Origin: CANKHA01 sp963731585
GTDB taxonomy: Bacteria; Pseudomonadota; Alphaproteobacteria; Rhizobiales; Xanthobacteraceae
Direction: 5' to 3'
Assembly: GCA_963731585.1 (NCBI GenBank)
Contig: CAVSWC010000012.1
Location: 62,001 to 126,000 of the forward strand
DNA length: 64,000 nucleotides
The notes under the pieces are model-generated. The model saw only the letters and a list, made by a program, of their open reading frames with translations, ran no database searches and was not told the DNA's origin. How positions within the stretch are numbered: position 1 is the first letter of the stretch; the number at the start of each line of letters is the position of its first letter. This document shows, piece by piece, positions 29,523-40,635 of the stretch. The translations under genes were made by a program, and so were the position numbers.

Positions 29523-29852
29523 TTACGCCGAAACAGGTTTGCCGGCGACGTCCTTCAGCACTTCCTGCAATTCGCCGGCCTGGAACATCTCGCGGATGAT
29601 GTCGCAGCCGCCGACGAACTCACCCTTCACATAGAGCTGCGGGATGGTCGGCCATTGCGCATAGGCTTTGATGCCTTCGCGGATCTCGTCGGACTCCAGG
29701 ACATTGATGCCCTTATAAGCAACGCCGAGGTGGTCGAGGATTTGCACCACCTGACCGGAGAAGCCGCATTGCGGAAATTGCGGCGTTCCCTTCATGAAGA
29801 GCACCACGTCGTTGCTCTTCACTTCATTGTCGATGAACTGCTGGATGCTCAT
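29523..29852 (-). CDS. grxD: Monothiol glutaredoxin Grx4/GrxD
   Basis: 109 residues. The CGFS active site (C29) and FMKGTPQFPQ, WPTIPQLYVKGEFVGGCDI are classic. It binds a bridging [2Fe-2S] cluster with glutathione and partners with BolA in iron-sulphur trafficking and iron sensing. It directly follows bolA (27-base gap) on the same strand, and both follow purL, an arrangement conserved in alphaproteobacteria. Confidence 0.95.
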   Translation of the reverse strand: MSIQQFIDNEVKSNDVVLFMKGTPQFPQCGFSGQVVQILDHLGVAYKGINVLESDEIREGIKAYAQWPTIPQLYVKGEFVGGCDIIREMFQAGELQEVLKDVAGKPVSA

Positions 29853-29879
29853 GGTTCTCCTTCGCAGACGCCGTCGCGC

Positions 29880-30116
29880 CTAGTTGTTCGGTATTCCGGT
29901 TTGCAGGGCAAGCGCATGCAGTGCGCCGCCCATCTGTCCCTTCAAAGCCTCGTAGACCAACTGGTGCTGCTGCACGCGCGATTTGCCGCGGAACGACTCC
30001 GCAATCACGGTGGCGGCGTAGTGGTCGCCGTCGCCAGCGAGATCGCGGATGGTCACGCTGGCGTCAGGAATGCGGCTTTTAATCAGCTGTTCGATTTCGT
30101 TGGCGTCCATCGGCAT
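29880..30116 (-). CDS. bolA: BolA family protein
   Basis: 78 residues, small KH-like fold. H51 in RVQQHQLVYEAL and H67 in GGALHALALQT fit conserved histidines that help bind the shared [2Fe-2S] cluster with Grx4. No cysteine is present, so in a heterodimer all cysteine ligation would come from the glutaredoxin and glutathione. Between purL and grxD on the minus strand. Confidence 0.94.
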   Translation of the reverse strand: MPMDANEIEQLIKSRIPDASVTIRDLAGDGDHYAATVIAESFRGKSRVQQHQLVYEALKGQMGGALHALALQTGIPNN

Positions 30117-30128
30117 TGCATTCGTCCG

Positions 30129-32340
<2,212 letters not shown>

Positions 32341-32344
32341 TTTT

Positions 32345-32415
32345 TTCTTCTCCCTCCCCCTACTCCCGACCGGCCTAAAGCCGCTCGACCTACCCCGCAA
32401 GGGGGAGGTGAAGAA
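32345..32415. repeat. Palindromic intergenic repeat between purQ and purL
   Basis: A CTCCCCCT...AGGGGGAG type inverted repeat (arms about 32347-32356 and 32402-32411) with GC-rich interior fills the purQ-purL gap. The same 'CCTCCCCC/GGGGGAGG' arms recur near 37710-37870 and 44340, so it is a dispersed extragenic element. Confidence 0.6.
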
Positions 32416-32429
32416 AGAGTGGCGCTCAT

Positions 32430-33131
32430 TCATGCAGCCTTATTGAGATGCTCCACCAGCCCGGCGAAGAGCCCGCGCCCTTCCGTGCAGCCGAGCGCCG
32501 CTTCGACGTGGTTCTCCGGATGCGGCATCATGCCGAGCACGTTGCCGCGCTGATTGAGAATGCCGGCGATGCCGTTGATCGCGCCGTTGTGGTTCCAGTT
32601 CGGGTCGATCAGGCCGTCGGGCGAGGAATAGCGGAACAGCACGCGCCCCTCGCCTTCGAGCTTGGCGATGGTTTCGCTGTCGGCGATGTAATTGCCCTCG
32701 CCATGCGCGACCGGCACGCGGATCACCTGGCCCGCGTTGTAGCCGCGGGTGAAGGGCGTGTCGGAACGTTCCACCCGCAAATAAACCTCGCGGCAGATGA
32801 AGCGCAGATTCTGGTTGCGCATCAGCACGCCCGGCAGCAGCGCGGCTTCGCAGAGGATCTGGAAACCGTTGCAGACGCCGAGCACCAGCCCGCCCTTGGC
32901 GGCGAATTCCTTCACCGCCGCCATGATCGGCGAGCGGGCGGCGATCGCGCCGCAGCGCAGGTAATCGCCGTAGCTGAAGCCGCCGGGGATGACCACGAGA
33001 TCGGTGCCCGCCGGCAGCGCGGTGTCCGCATGCCAGAGCATCGCCGGCTCGCGGCCGGACACGAGCTTGAGCGTGCGCGCCATGTCGCGCTCGCGATTGA
33101 TGCCGGGGAAAACGACGACGGCGGATTTCAT
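32430..33131 (-). CDS. purQ: Phosphoribosylformylglycinamidine synthase subunit PurQ
   Basis: 233 residues, intact. Class-I glutaminase subunit that supplies ammonia to PurL: nucleophile C87 in LGVCNGFQIL, oxyanion PGGFSYGDYLR, and the catalytic His/Glu in MMPHPENHVE near residue 205. Lies between purS and purL on the minus strand. Confidence 0.95.
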   Translation of the reverse strand: MKSAVVVFPGINRERDMARTLKLVSGREPAMLWHADTALPAGTDLVVIPGGFSYGDYLRCGAIAARSPIMAAVKEFAAKGGLVLGVCNGFQILCEAALLPGVLMRNQNLRFICREVYLRVERSDTPFTRGYNAGQVIRVPVAHGEGNYIADSETIAKLEGEGRVLFRYSSPDGLIDPNWNHNGAINGIAGILNQRGNVLGMMPHPENHVEAALGCTEGRGLFAGLVEHLNKAA

Positions 33132-33168
33132 GGCAGTGATATGGAATGAGCGGCCGAAACGGGCAAGC

Positions 33169-33412
33169 TCATTCCGCCACCTCGATGCGGTAATTCTCGA
33201 TCACGGTATTGGCGAGGAGCTTGTCGGCCGCCTGCTTCAAGGCGGCTTCGCGCCTGCGCTTTGTCGCCGCCTTCAATTTCGATGTCGAACACCTTGCCCT
33301 GGCGGACGCTGGTCACGCCGTTGACGCCGAGCGAGCGCAGCGCGCCTTCGATGGCCTTGCCCTGCGGATCGAGCACGCCGGCTTTCAGGGTGACGGTGAC
33401 ATGCGCCTTCAT
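33169..33412 (-). CDS. purS: Phosphoribosylformylglycinamidine synthase subunit PurS, frameshifted
   Basis: 80 residues after removing one extra base near 33258. Small dimeric subunit bridging PurQ and PurL. First part: MKAHVTVTLKAGVLDPQGKA, SLGVNGVTSVRQGKVFDIEI. Second part in the next frame: AALKQAADKLLANTVIENYR, ending at TGA 33169. The remaining length matches the family exactly. Confidence 0.87.
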
Positions 33413-33414
33413 AA

Positions 33415-33506
33415 TCTATCCGTTGTCATCCCGGCCGAGCCAACGGGTCCGCGCGGCAGCGGGCCCGATGACAGGCCTGCGTCGAGATCCGGGACGACAG
33501 CGAACA
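33415..33506. repeat. Palindromic intergenic repeat between purS and purC
   Basis: GTCATCCCGG near 33424 and CCGGGACGAC near 33489 form the outer arms of a GC-rich inverted repeat filling the purS-purC gap. It resembles the other dispersed palindromes in the window. Confidence 0.5.
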
Positions 33507-34275
33507 TTATCCCTTCACCAGCACCGGGCCGGTACCCTGCGGGCGCTCGCCCTCGCTCATGATGCCGAGCCGCTTGGCGACTTCGGTATAGGCCTCGATC
33601 AGGCCGCCCATGTCGCGGCGGAAGCGGTCCTTGTCCATCTTGTCGTTCGACTTGATGTCCCACAGCCGGCAGGAGTCCGGCGAGATCTCGTCGGCGACGA
33701 CGATCCGCATCATCTCGTTTTCCCACAGCCGGCCGCATTCCATCTTGAAGTCGACCAGACGGATGCCGACGCCGAGGAAGAGCCCGGAGAGGAAATCGTT
33801 GACCCGGATGGCGAGCGCCATGATGTCGTCGATTTCCTGCGGCGTGGCCCAGCCAAAGGCGGTGATGTGCTCTTCCGATACCATCGGATCGTTGAGCGCA
33901 TCGTTCTTGTAATAGAATTCGATGATCGAGCGCGGCAGCTGGGTGCCTTCCTCGATGCCGAGCTTCGTCGACAGCGAGCCGGCGGCGACATTGCGCACGA
34001 CCACTTCCAAGCGGGACGATCTCGACCTCGCGGATCAACTGCTCGCGCATGTTGAGCCGGCGGATGAAATGCGTCGGCACCCCAATGTCGTTGAGGTGCT
34101 GGAAAATGTACTCCGAGATGCGATTATTGAGGACGCCCTTGCCCTCGATAATCTCGTGCTTTTTGGCATTGAAGGCGGTCGCGTCGTCCTTGAAATGCTG
34201 GATCAGCGTTCCGGCTTCGGGTCCTTCGTAAAGGATCTTGGCCTTGCCTTCGTAAATGCGACGGCGGCGGCTCAT
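33507..34275 (-). CDS. purC: SAICAR synthetase, frameshifted
   Basis: About 255 residues after removing one extra G near 34010. It joins CAIR and aspartate in purine synthesis. Start at MSRRRRIYEGKAKILYEGP; a further ATG at 34305 would add residues not typical. Other motifs: DDATAFNAKKHEIIEGKG, NRISEYIFQHL, VEVVVRNVAAGS-like segment (EVVVRNVAAGSLSTK), IRLVDFKMECGR and ISPDSCRLWDIKSNDKMDKD. First gene of purC-purS-purQ-purL-bolA-grxD. Confidence 0.92.
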
Positions 34276-34555
34276 CGGAGTGTACCGTGGTTTGTGAAAG
34301 TCCATGTGCCGTGGCTCCATTTCAGTTCGAGTGGTCCGCGGCGGCGGAACCGGATGGCACGACTCGCTTAAGTGAATAGCCTATCCGGCCACAGCGCAAC
34401 CTAGCCGATGGCAATCCGCAGCACAATCGACAGGTCTGTGGAAGGATCACAACGGTGCGCGAATCGGCATGGTTGCCTTGACGCTATCGGGCCGATATGC
34501 AAGGCGCGGAACTGCCTGGCGCAGAGCAGCGTTCCATCCGCGACGAGGAAAAAAC

Positions 34556-34879
34556 ATGACGACGTTCGACAAGCGTGAGGAAGGTTTTGAGAAGCAATTC
34601 GCGCATGACGAGGATTTGCGCTTCAAGGCTATCGCTCGCCGCAACAGGATGCTGGGCAAATGGGCGGCGGAAAAGCAGGGCCTCAGCGACTCGGAAGCCG
34701 ATGCCTATGCCAAGGAAGTGGTGATAGCCGATTTCGAGGAAGCCGGCGAGGACGACGTTTTTCGCAAAATCCGCGCGGATTTTGACGCCAAAGGCATCAA
34801 TCTGCCGGACGAGGACATCCGCCGCCAAATGCATGACCTGCTGGCGCGGGCGGTTACCGAAATCAAAGCCTCGGGCTGA
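34556..34879 (+). CDS. DUF1476 protein, ATP synthase zeta (inhibitor) subunit family
   Basis: 107 residues. The N-terminal MTTFDKREEGFEKQFAHDE and ARRNRMLGKWAAEKQGLS are the hallmark of the alphaproteobacterial zeta subunit, which blocks reverse ATP hydrolysis of F1Fo-ATP synthase in Paracoccus. The inhibitory N-terminal segment seems intact. Whether it is a strong inhibitor here is not known. Divergent from purC, an association seen in relatives. Confidence 0.88.
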   Translation: MTTFDKREEGFEKQFAHDEDLRFKAIARRNRMLGKWAAEKQGLSDSEADAYAKEVVIADFEEAGEDDVFRKIRADFDAKGINLPDEDIRRQMHDLLARAVTEIKASG

Positions 34880-35001
34880 TCACGCCTTTGTGCCCATATG
34901 CCGCATGGGCGCCCGGCCCGGGGGGAATATCTCCCGGCCCAAACGGTTTATCCTCCTAGCCAGGACGGCAGCCTCAAAAGCCATCCAGAGAAAGCAAAGC
35001 C

Positions 35002-35664
35002 ATGGCCCGAATCGCTCACGTATCCCTGCTCGCGTCGGCCGCGCTGCTGGCGCTGGGCACTCCCCTCCGGGCGCAACAAAATGCGATGACGTTTTTCGTC
35101 ACCAGCGTCGGTATCGGCAAGGGCGCCGATCTCGGCGGGCTGGAAGGCGCGGACCGGCATTGCCAGTCGCTCGCCCAGGCGGTGGGCGCCGGAGGGAAAA
35201 CCTGGCGCGCCTATCTGAGCACGCAGGGCGCCGGCGCGGTGAATGCGCGCGACCGCATCGGCAAGGGCCCCTGGCAGAACGCCAAAGGCGTCGTCATCGC
35301 CAAGGATGTGGCTGAACTGCACGGCGAGAACAATCTTACCAAGCAGACCGCGCTCACCGAGAAAGGCGATATGGTGCCCAGCCCGCCCGAGGACACGACC
35401 AATCAACACGACATCCTTACCGGGTCGCAGCCCGACGGCACCGCCCTTTCCGGCGACAAGGACATGACCTGCGGCAACTGGACCAAGAGCGGCGAAGGCG
35501 CGGCCATGCTTGGCCATGCCAACCGCCGCGGCCTCGACGATTCGCCCGCGGCAAAATCGTGGAATTCGTCGCACACCTCGCGCGGACCGAGCGGCGGATG
35601 TAGCCAAATGGATCTCAACAGCACCGGCGGCGCCGGACTGTTATACTGCTTCGCGGCGAACTAA
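35002..35664 (+). CDS. Exported lectin-like (DUF1554-like) protein
   Basis: 220 residues. Signal peptide ends near ...GTPLRAQQ (residues 1-25). The mature part begins FFVTSVGIGKGADLGGLEGADRHCQ (key part LGGLEGADRHCQ) and has TWRAYLSTQ and DMTCGNWTKSG, a pattern I associate with DUF1554 and endostatin/C-type-lectin-like secreted proteins. Four cysteines could form two disulphides. Probable surface or periplasmic binding protein; the ligand is unknown. Confidence 0.65.
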   Translation: MARIAHVSLLASAALLALGTPLRAQQNAMTFFVTSVGIGKGADLGGLEGADRHCQSLAQAVGAGGKTWRAYLSTQGAGAVNARDRIGKGPWQNAKGVVIAKDVAELHGENNLTKQTALTEKGDMVPSPPEDTTNQHDILTGSQPDGTALSGDKDMTCGNWTKSGEGAAMLGHANRRGLDDSPAAKSWNSSHTSRGPSGGCSQMDLNSTGGAGLLYCFAAN

Positions 35665-35757
35665 AATCTTTACGCCAATATTGGGTCGTGCGCTGGCGCG
35701 CAGGCATCCGCTCGGCTCACCGGCATCGCCCGCCAAGCAATGACAACGGAGTGCTCG

Positions 35758-36006
35758 ATGAAAAAACTACATGTATTGGGTGTTCTTGGTCTGCTGATGT
35801 CACCGCAGGCCGAAGCTCAGCCGATGACAAAATGCGAAGGCTCAGATGCTCGCGCTTGTCATCAGCAGAATTTGAAAGCGGCGCGCAAGGCCCTCGACCG
35901 GACAATCACCGATGCCTGCAGAAAACAGGGTGCCAAACGCGGGGACATGCTGGCCTGCCGGGCCGAGCTGATGACCAAGGCTGCCGAAGGCTTGCGCGCT
36001 AATTGA
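35758..36006 (+). CDS. Small exported protein
   Basis: 82 residues. Signal peptide MKKLHVLGVLGLLMSPQAEA, then a Lys/Arg-rich mature part with four cysteines (TKCEG, DARACHQQ, TDACRKQG, LACRAEL) which may form two disulphide bonds. Spacing is reminiscent of LprI-like lysozyme inhibitor domains, but the match is weak. Function unknown. Confidence 0.6.
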   Translation: MKKLHVLGVLGLLMSPQAEAQPMTKCEGSDARACHQQNLKAARKALDRTITDACRKQGAKRGDMLACRAELMTKAAEGLRAN

Positions 36007-36102
36007 TCAGCTGGCCGTTTCTCACAGCGTAGTTCGCGCGTGATCTTGTCGGAAAGCCAATTCCCACCCCGGATCAGTCCGGGGCTCTTTCTGGATCCTG
36101 CG

Positions 36103-37005
36103 CTAAGACATCGGTTCGGGCTCGGGCTGACGTTTCGGCTCGTCCGGCAGCGGGATGAATTCCTTGTCGTCATGCGCGGGCAGCTTGAAGCGGCCGGCCT
36201 GCCAATCCGCCTTCGCCTGCTCGATGCGCTCCTTGCGCGAGGAGACGAAATTCCACCAGATGTGGCGCGGGCCGAGCGGCTCGCCGCCGAGCAGCATCAC
36301 CGTTGTCGGCTCGAGCGCGCACGATCGCGGCGTCGCCGGAGCTGAACACCAGCAGCTGCGCCGGCCTTATAAGTGCGCGCCATCGTGCTCGACGCTGCCG
36401 CGCACGACATAGGCCGCGCGCTCGGCATGCTCGCCGGGCAGCTCGCAGGTCGGCGCCCGGCTGCATCTCGGCATGCAGGTAGAACAGCGGCGAATGCGTC
36501 TTCACCCGGTTGCTCAGGCCATAGGCCGAGCCGGCGATCAGCCGCGCCTCGACACCGCGGTCGGGGAAGGTCGGCAATTCGGTCTGCGCGTGATGGGCAA
36601 AGTCCGGCGCGGATTCCTCGTCGCGCTCCGGCATCGCAACCCAGGCCTGCAAGCCATGCAGCGGGCCGCCCTGCTGGCGCAATCCGTCGAAGCGCTCGGA
36701 ATGGCTGATGCCCTGCGCCCGCCGTCATCCAGTTGACCGCGCCCGGGACGGATCACCTGCTCGACGCCAAGGCTGTCGCGATGGGTGATCTCGCCCTCGA
36801 ACAGATAGGTGACGGTGGAGAGCCCGATATGCGGATGCGGCCGCACGTCGGTCTCGCGCGGCAGGTCGGGCGGAAGCGCGAGCGGGCCCATGTGGTCGAG
36901 GAAGATGAAGGGCCCGACCATCCGCCGCTGCGCAAACGGCAGGATGCGCCCGACCTCGAGCAGGCCGATGCTGCGGCGGCGCGCGGGGATGACGAGAGAG
37001 AGCAT
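36103..37005 (-). CDS. Pirin family protein, frameshifted
   Basis: About 299 residues after removing three extra bases (near 36722, 36450 and 36312). A bicupin protein with the metal site PHPHIGLSTVTYLFEGE and the family-wide HRDSLG, and WMTAGAGISHSERF at the first shift. The C-terminal LLGGEPLGPRHIWWNFVSSRKERIEQA is the conserved tail. Pirins bind iron; some have quercetinase activity or act as regulators. Divergent from the carbonic anhydrase gene. Confidence 0.86.
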
Positions 37006-37091
37006 GGCCTTCCTATGTTGCTATTGCCGGGCTTGACCCGGCACTCGATCATGCCAGAGAAGTCAAGCTCGTGCATGACGAAGGAAACGGA

Positions 37092-37697
37092 ATGGACCAA
37101 CTGATCGAAGGCTATCGCCGGTTTCGCGCGAAGGTCTGGCCCGCCGAGCGCGCGCGCTATGAGCGCCTCGCCGAAAGCGGTCAGCGCCCGGAGGCGATGG
37201 TGATCGCCTGTTCGGATTCCCGGGTCGATCCGCAGACCGTGTTCGGTGCCGTGCCGGGCCAGCTCTTCATGGTGCGCAGCGTGGCCGGTCTCGTGCCGCC
37301 TTACGGCCCGGACATGGGCTATCACGGCACCAGCGCGGCGCTGGAATACGGCGTGCGCGTGCTGAAAGTCTCGCGCGTGGTGGTGCTCGGCCATGCCCAA
37401 TGCGGCGGCGTGCGCGCCATGCTGGAAGGCGCGGCCGAGGCGACGGACTTCGTCGCGCAATGGATGGCGATCGCCGAGCCGGCGCTGCGCTCTGCGCGGG
37501 AAGCGGCACCGGGCGAGGACGTCCTGAGCCGGTGCGAGACCGAGGTGTTGCGGCTGTCGCTGCGCAACCTGCTCACCTTTCCGTGGATCGCCGACGAAGT
37601 GAAGGCAGGACGGCTGCAGGTGCAGGGCTTCCATTTCGGTATCCAGAGCGGCGTTCTGGCGCGGCTCGACGGCGAGAAGCTCGTTCCGGTTATGTGA
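37092..37697 (+). CDS. Beta-class carbonic anhydrase
   Basis: 201 residues, intact. Zinc ligands C40, H101 and C104 with the D42-R44 dyad (CSDSRVDP, GHAQCGG) are all present. It interconverts CO2 and bicarbonate in the cytosol. Start at MDQLIEGYRRF with AAGGAAA just upstream. C-terminal GFHFGIQSGVL is characteristic. Confidence 0.93.
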   Translation: MDQLIEGYRRFRAKVWPAERARYERLAESGQRPEAMVIACSDSRVDPQTVFGAVPGQLFMVRSVAGLVPPYGPDMGYHGTSAALEYGVRVLKVSRVVVLGHAQCGGVRAMLEGAAEATDFVAQWMAIAEPALRSAREAAPGEDVLSRCETEVLRLSLRNLLTFPWIADEVKAGRLQVQGFHFGIQSGVLARLDGEKLVPVM

Positions 37698-37883
37698 GGT
37701 GTTCTTCCCCTCCCCCTTGCGGGGAGGGTGGCGAGCGACATAGTCGCGAGCCGGGTGGGGTGACACACGAAAAACCCCACCCTGCTGCTCGCACGCAGTC
37801 AAGCTTACGCAGACTGCGTCGACTTGTCTGCGTGCTCGCAGCTTCCCTCCCCGCACGGGGGAGGGAAAGAAAAGGAGCCACGC
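37698..37883. repeat. Composite palindromic repeat region
   Basis: The gap between carbonic anhydrase and GST genes is filled by nested inverted repeats: outer arms CTCCCCCTTGCGGGGAG (37711-37727) and CCTCCCCGCACGGGGGAGG (37847-37865), and an inner palindrome at 37793-37835 with arms CACGCAG/CTGCGTG around ACGCAGACTGCGT. The inner unit recurs at 44955 and 57645. Confidence 0.75.
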
Positions 37884-38594
37884 ATGCGCTACGAACTTTA
37901 TTATTGGGCCGAGATCCAGGGCCGCGGCGAATTCGTGCGGCTGGCGCTGGAAGAAGCCGGCGCCGACTACGTCGATGTCGTCCGGCGCAAGGGCGGCATG
38001 GAGAAGATGACGCGCTTGCTGGAAAGCGCGCACGTCACGCATCCGCCTTTCGCTCCTCCCTTCCTGAAGGCAGGCAAGCTGATCATCGGCCAGACCGCGA
38101 ACATCCTTCTTTTCCTCGGCGCGCGCGAAGGTCTGGCGCCGAAAAGCGAAGAAGGCCGGCTCTGGACGCATCAATTGCAGCTCACGCTCGCCGATCTGGT
38201 GGTGGAAGCGCATGACACCCATCATCCGGTCGGCGTCGGGCTGTATTACGAGGACCAGAAGCAAGAGGCCAAGCGCCGCGCGGCGGAATTTTTGAAAGAG
38301 CGCGCCCCGAAATTCCTCGGCTATTTCGAAGGGGTGTTGAAACGCAACAAGACCGGATGGCTGGTCGGCCGCTCCCTCACCTACGCGGACCTCAGCCTGT
38401 TCCAGGTGGTGGCCGGCCTGCGCTATGCCTTTCCCAAATCGATGCAGAAGCTCTCGCGCAAGCATCCGCGGGTGATCGAGCTGCACGACCGCGTGATGCT
38501 GCGTTCGCGCATCGACGCCTATGTCGCGTCGAAGCGGCGGATACCCTTCAACGAATACGGGATATTCCGGCGCTACCCGGAACTGGACCGCTAG
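37884..38594 (+). CDS. Glutathione S-transferase
   Basis: 236 residues, intact. N-terminal thioredoxin-like part MRYELYYWAEIQGRGEFVRL with Tyr residues at the usual catalytic position, then PPFLKAGKLIIGQTANILLFLG; helical C-terminal part contains GWLVGRSLTYADLSLFQV. The arrangement resembles sigma/alpha-like bacterial GSTs. Conjugates glutathione to electrophiles or acts in redox defence; the substrate is unknown. 3' end overlaps the SET-domain gene by 47 bases. Confidence 0.88.
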   Translation: MRYELYYWAEIQGRGEFVRLALEEAGADYVDVVRRKGGMEKMTRLLESAHVTHPPFAPPFLKAGKLIIGQTANILLFLGAREGLAPKSEEGRLWTHQLQLTLADLVVEAHDTHHPVGVGLYYEDQKQEAKRRAAEFLKERAPKFLGYFEGVLKRNKTGWLVGRSLTYADLSLFQVVAGLRYAFPKSMQKLSRKHPRVIELHDRVMLRSRIDAYVASKRRIPFNEYGIFRRYPELDR

Positions 38595-39054
38595 CGTAAC
38601 TCAACGCCCGTTCGCCTTGCGCCTGCGTTTCTTTCGCGCCGTCGGACGGCCCCGCCCCCGGGTCGTTCTGCATACAGTGGGCGCATTTGCAGACCGGTAT
38701 ATAGTTGTCGAGATAATCGCGGCCGTAGTTGTAGGTCAGCTCGTCCCCCGGCTCGATGCGGCGGATCGTGCGCAGCAGAACGCGTTTCTTGACGATCTCG
38801 ACTTCCATATTCGGTTTGCAGGAATGGTTGGCGTAGCGCGCGATATTCGAGCGCGGAAAGCCGTCGATGGTCCAACGGCTGTTGATTTCAAACAGATACC
38901 GGGAGCCTTGGTCTTCCTTCTTCTTGGCTTGCGCATTGCTCAAAAGCGGCCCGGTATATTCCAGCAGCCACGTGCGCTTCCGGATGAACATCGTGGCGAA
39001 CAGGCCAAGGCCTGTGCGTGCGCGGGCGATGCGATAGGGAACGAAAAACGGCAC
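38548..39054 (-). CDS. SET-domain protein methyltransferase
   Basis: 168 residues. A stand-alone SET domain with a post-SET zinc site: GLGLFATMFIRKRTWLLEYTG (key GLGLFA and LEYTG), the cofactor and pseudoknot motifs NHSCKPN (76-82) and ELTYNYG (105-111), and CxCxxC (C122, C124, C127) which with C79 would bind zinc. Such enzymes methylate lysines of proteins with S-adenosylmethionine. SET proteins are mostly eukaryotic; bacterial ones occur in chlamydiae and scattered environmental bacteria. Substrate unknown. Start at ATG 39054, 7 bases after the MFS stop. Confidence 0.87.
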   Translation of the reverse strand: MPFFVPYRIARARTGLGLFATMFIRKRTWLLEYTGPLLSNAQAKKKEDQGSRYLFEINSRWTIDGFPRSNIARYANHSCKPNMEVEIVKKRVLLRTIRRIEPGDELTYNYGRDYLDNYIPVCKCAHCMQNDPGAGPSDGAKETQAQGERALSYASGPVPGSAGISRIR

Positions 39055-39060
39055 GGCGCG

Positions 39061-40561
39061 CTAATCCCCCGCCGATAGTGGCCGGTGCCACATGTTCCAA
39101 GGCCCGCCGCTCCGCCGCGACGCCGTAGATCAGCGCAATGAGCGCGGCGGCCATCATCAGCGCGGCGGCAAACAGGTAGCCGTAGAAGAGGTTAAAGCGC
39201 GAGCCGGTGCCGATCAGCGTGCCGAACAGCCAGGGCGCGGCAACCCCGCCCACCCCGGTGCCGACCGAATAGAAGAAAGCGATGGCGAGCGCGCGCGTCT
39301 CCAGCGGAAAGATTTCGCTCACGGTGAGATAGGCGGCGCTTGCGGCGGGCGAGGCGAAGAAGAAGATCAGCGTCCACATCAATGTGAGCGTCACGGCCGT
39401 CAGCACATCCTGGGCAAACAGCCACCCGGTGACCAGCAGCAGCAGCGCGGAGGCGAGATAGGTCGCCGCGATCATCTGCCGCCGTCCCACGGTATCGAAA
39501 TAGTGCCCGAGGAAGACCACGCCGAGGAAATTTCCAACCGCGAAAGGCAAGAGGTAAAGTCCGGTCTGCGCCGACGGCACTGCGTAGAACTGCGTCAGCA
39601 CCAGCGCATAAGTGAAGAAGATCGCGTTGTAAAGAAAAGCCTGCGAGATCATCAGCGCCAGTCCGAGCATGGCGCGGCTGCGGTATTCGCCAAGCGCGGC
39701 GCGCAGGATCAGCCCGAAGCCGAAATGCCGGCGCGGATGCAGCGTGATGGCATGCGCCTCGTCCGGCGCGGGCAGCGGACCGCATTCGGCTTCCACCCGC
39801 CGTTCGATCTGCTGCCATCATTGCTTCGGCCTGATCGCAGCGACCGTGGGTGACCTCCCAGCGCAGGCTTTCCGGCACATGCCGGCGCACCAGGAGAATG
39901 AACAGGCTCAGCAGCGCGCCGACGAAGAAACCGACGCGCCAGCCGAGATCAACGTGGAACAGGTCCGGGTCGAGGAACACCACGGTGGAAAGCGCCCCGA
40001 GCGCCGCCCCGATCCAATAGGAGCCGTTGATGTAGAGCGCGATGCGGCCGCGCAGCCGCGCCGGGACCAGTTCATCGATAGCCGAATTGATCGCGGCATA
40101 TTCGCCGCCGATGCCCGCGCCGGTCAGCATGCGGAAGGCGATGAAGCTCCACAAATCCCAGGCGAAGGCGGTGAGCAGCGCGCCGACCAGATAGACCGAC
40201 AGCGTGACGAAGAAGAACAGCCGCCGCCCATAGCGGTCGGTGAGATAACCGAAGATGAGAGAGCCGCTCGACCGCGCCGATCAGATAACAGGTGGCGGCA
40301 AAGCCCACTTCCGCCGGCGTGAAGCCGAGCGTGCGCTGGTCCTGCAGCACGCCGCTGACCGCGCCGACGAGCGTGACCTCCAGCCCGTCGAGGATCCAGG
40401 TGATGCCGAGCGCCAGCACCAGCATCAGATGAAAGCGGCTCCACGGCAGGCGATCGAGCCGGGCCGGGAATAAGCGTGCGGATGCGAGGGGGCCGGATTG
40501 GCTTCCGGGGAACGGGCGGCGTCCAACGGGGGCTCCCGAAGCTGGGCGCGCGATTAGACAT
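39061..40561 (-). CDS. MFS transporter (metabolite:H+ symporter type), frameshifted
   Basis: About 498 residues after removing four extra bases (near 40470, 40263, 39815 and 39068). Twelve hydrophobic segments, with TWILDGLEVTLVGAVSGVL, FGYLTDRYGRRLFF and RMLTGAGIGGEYAAINSAIDELVP typical of the AAHS/sugar-porter region; long central loop, then LPFAVGNFLGVVFLGHYFDTVGRRQM. Probable uptake of an organic acid or aromatic acid. Starts MSNRAPSFGSPRW inside the preceding kinase stop region. Confidence 0.8.
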
Positions 40562-40635
40562 GCGCTTGCCGGACAACGGCAGCGCTGGCCGCGGGTTCCC
40601 TGCCCCGCAGCAAGACGACGGCAGTCCAAACCGGA

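Noticed and set aside
36753..38486. A 577-codon minus-strand frame across carbonic anhydrase and GST genes
   Set aside because: Covers two certain plus-strand genes; only its first part coincides with the pirin 5' region in another frame.
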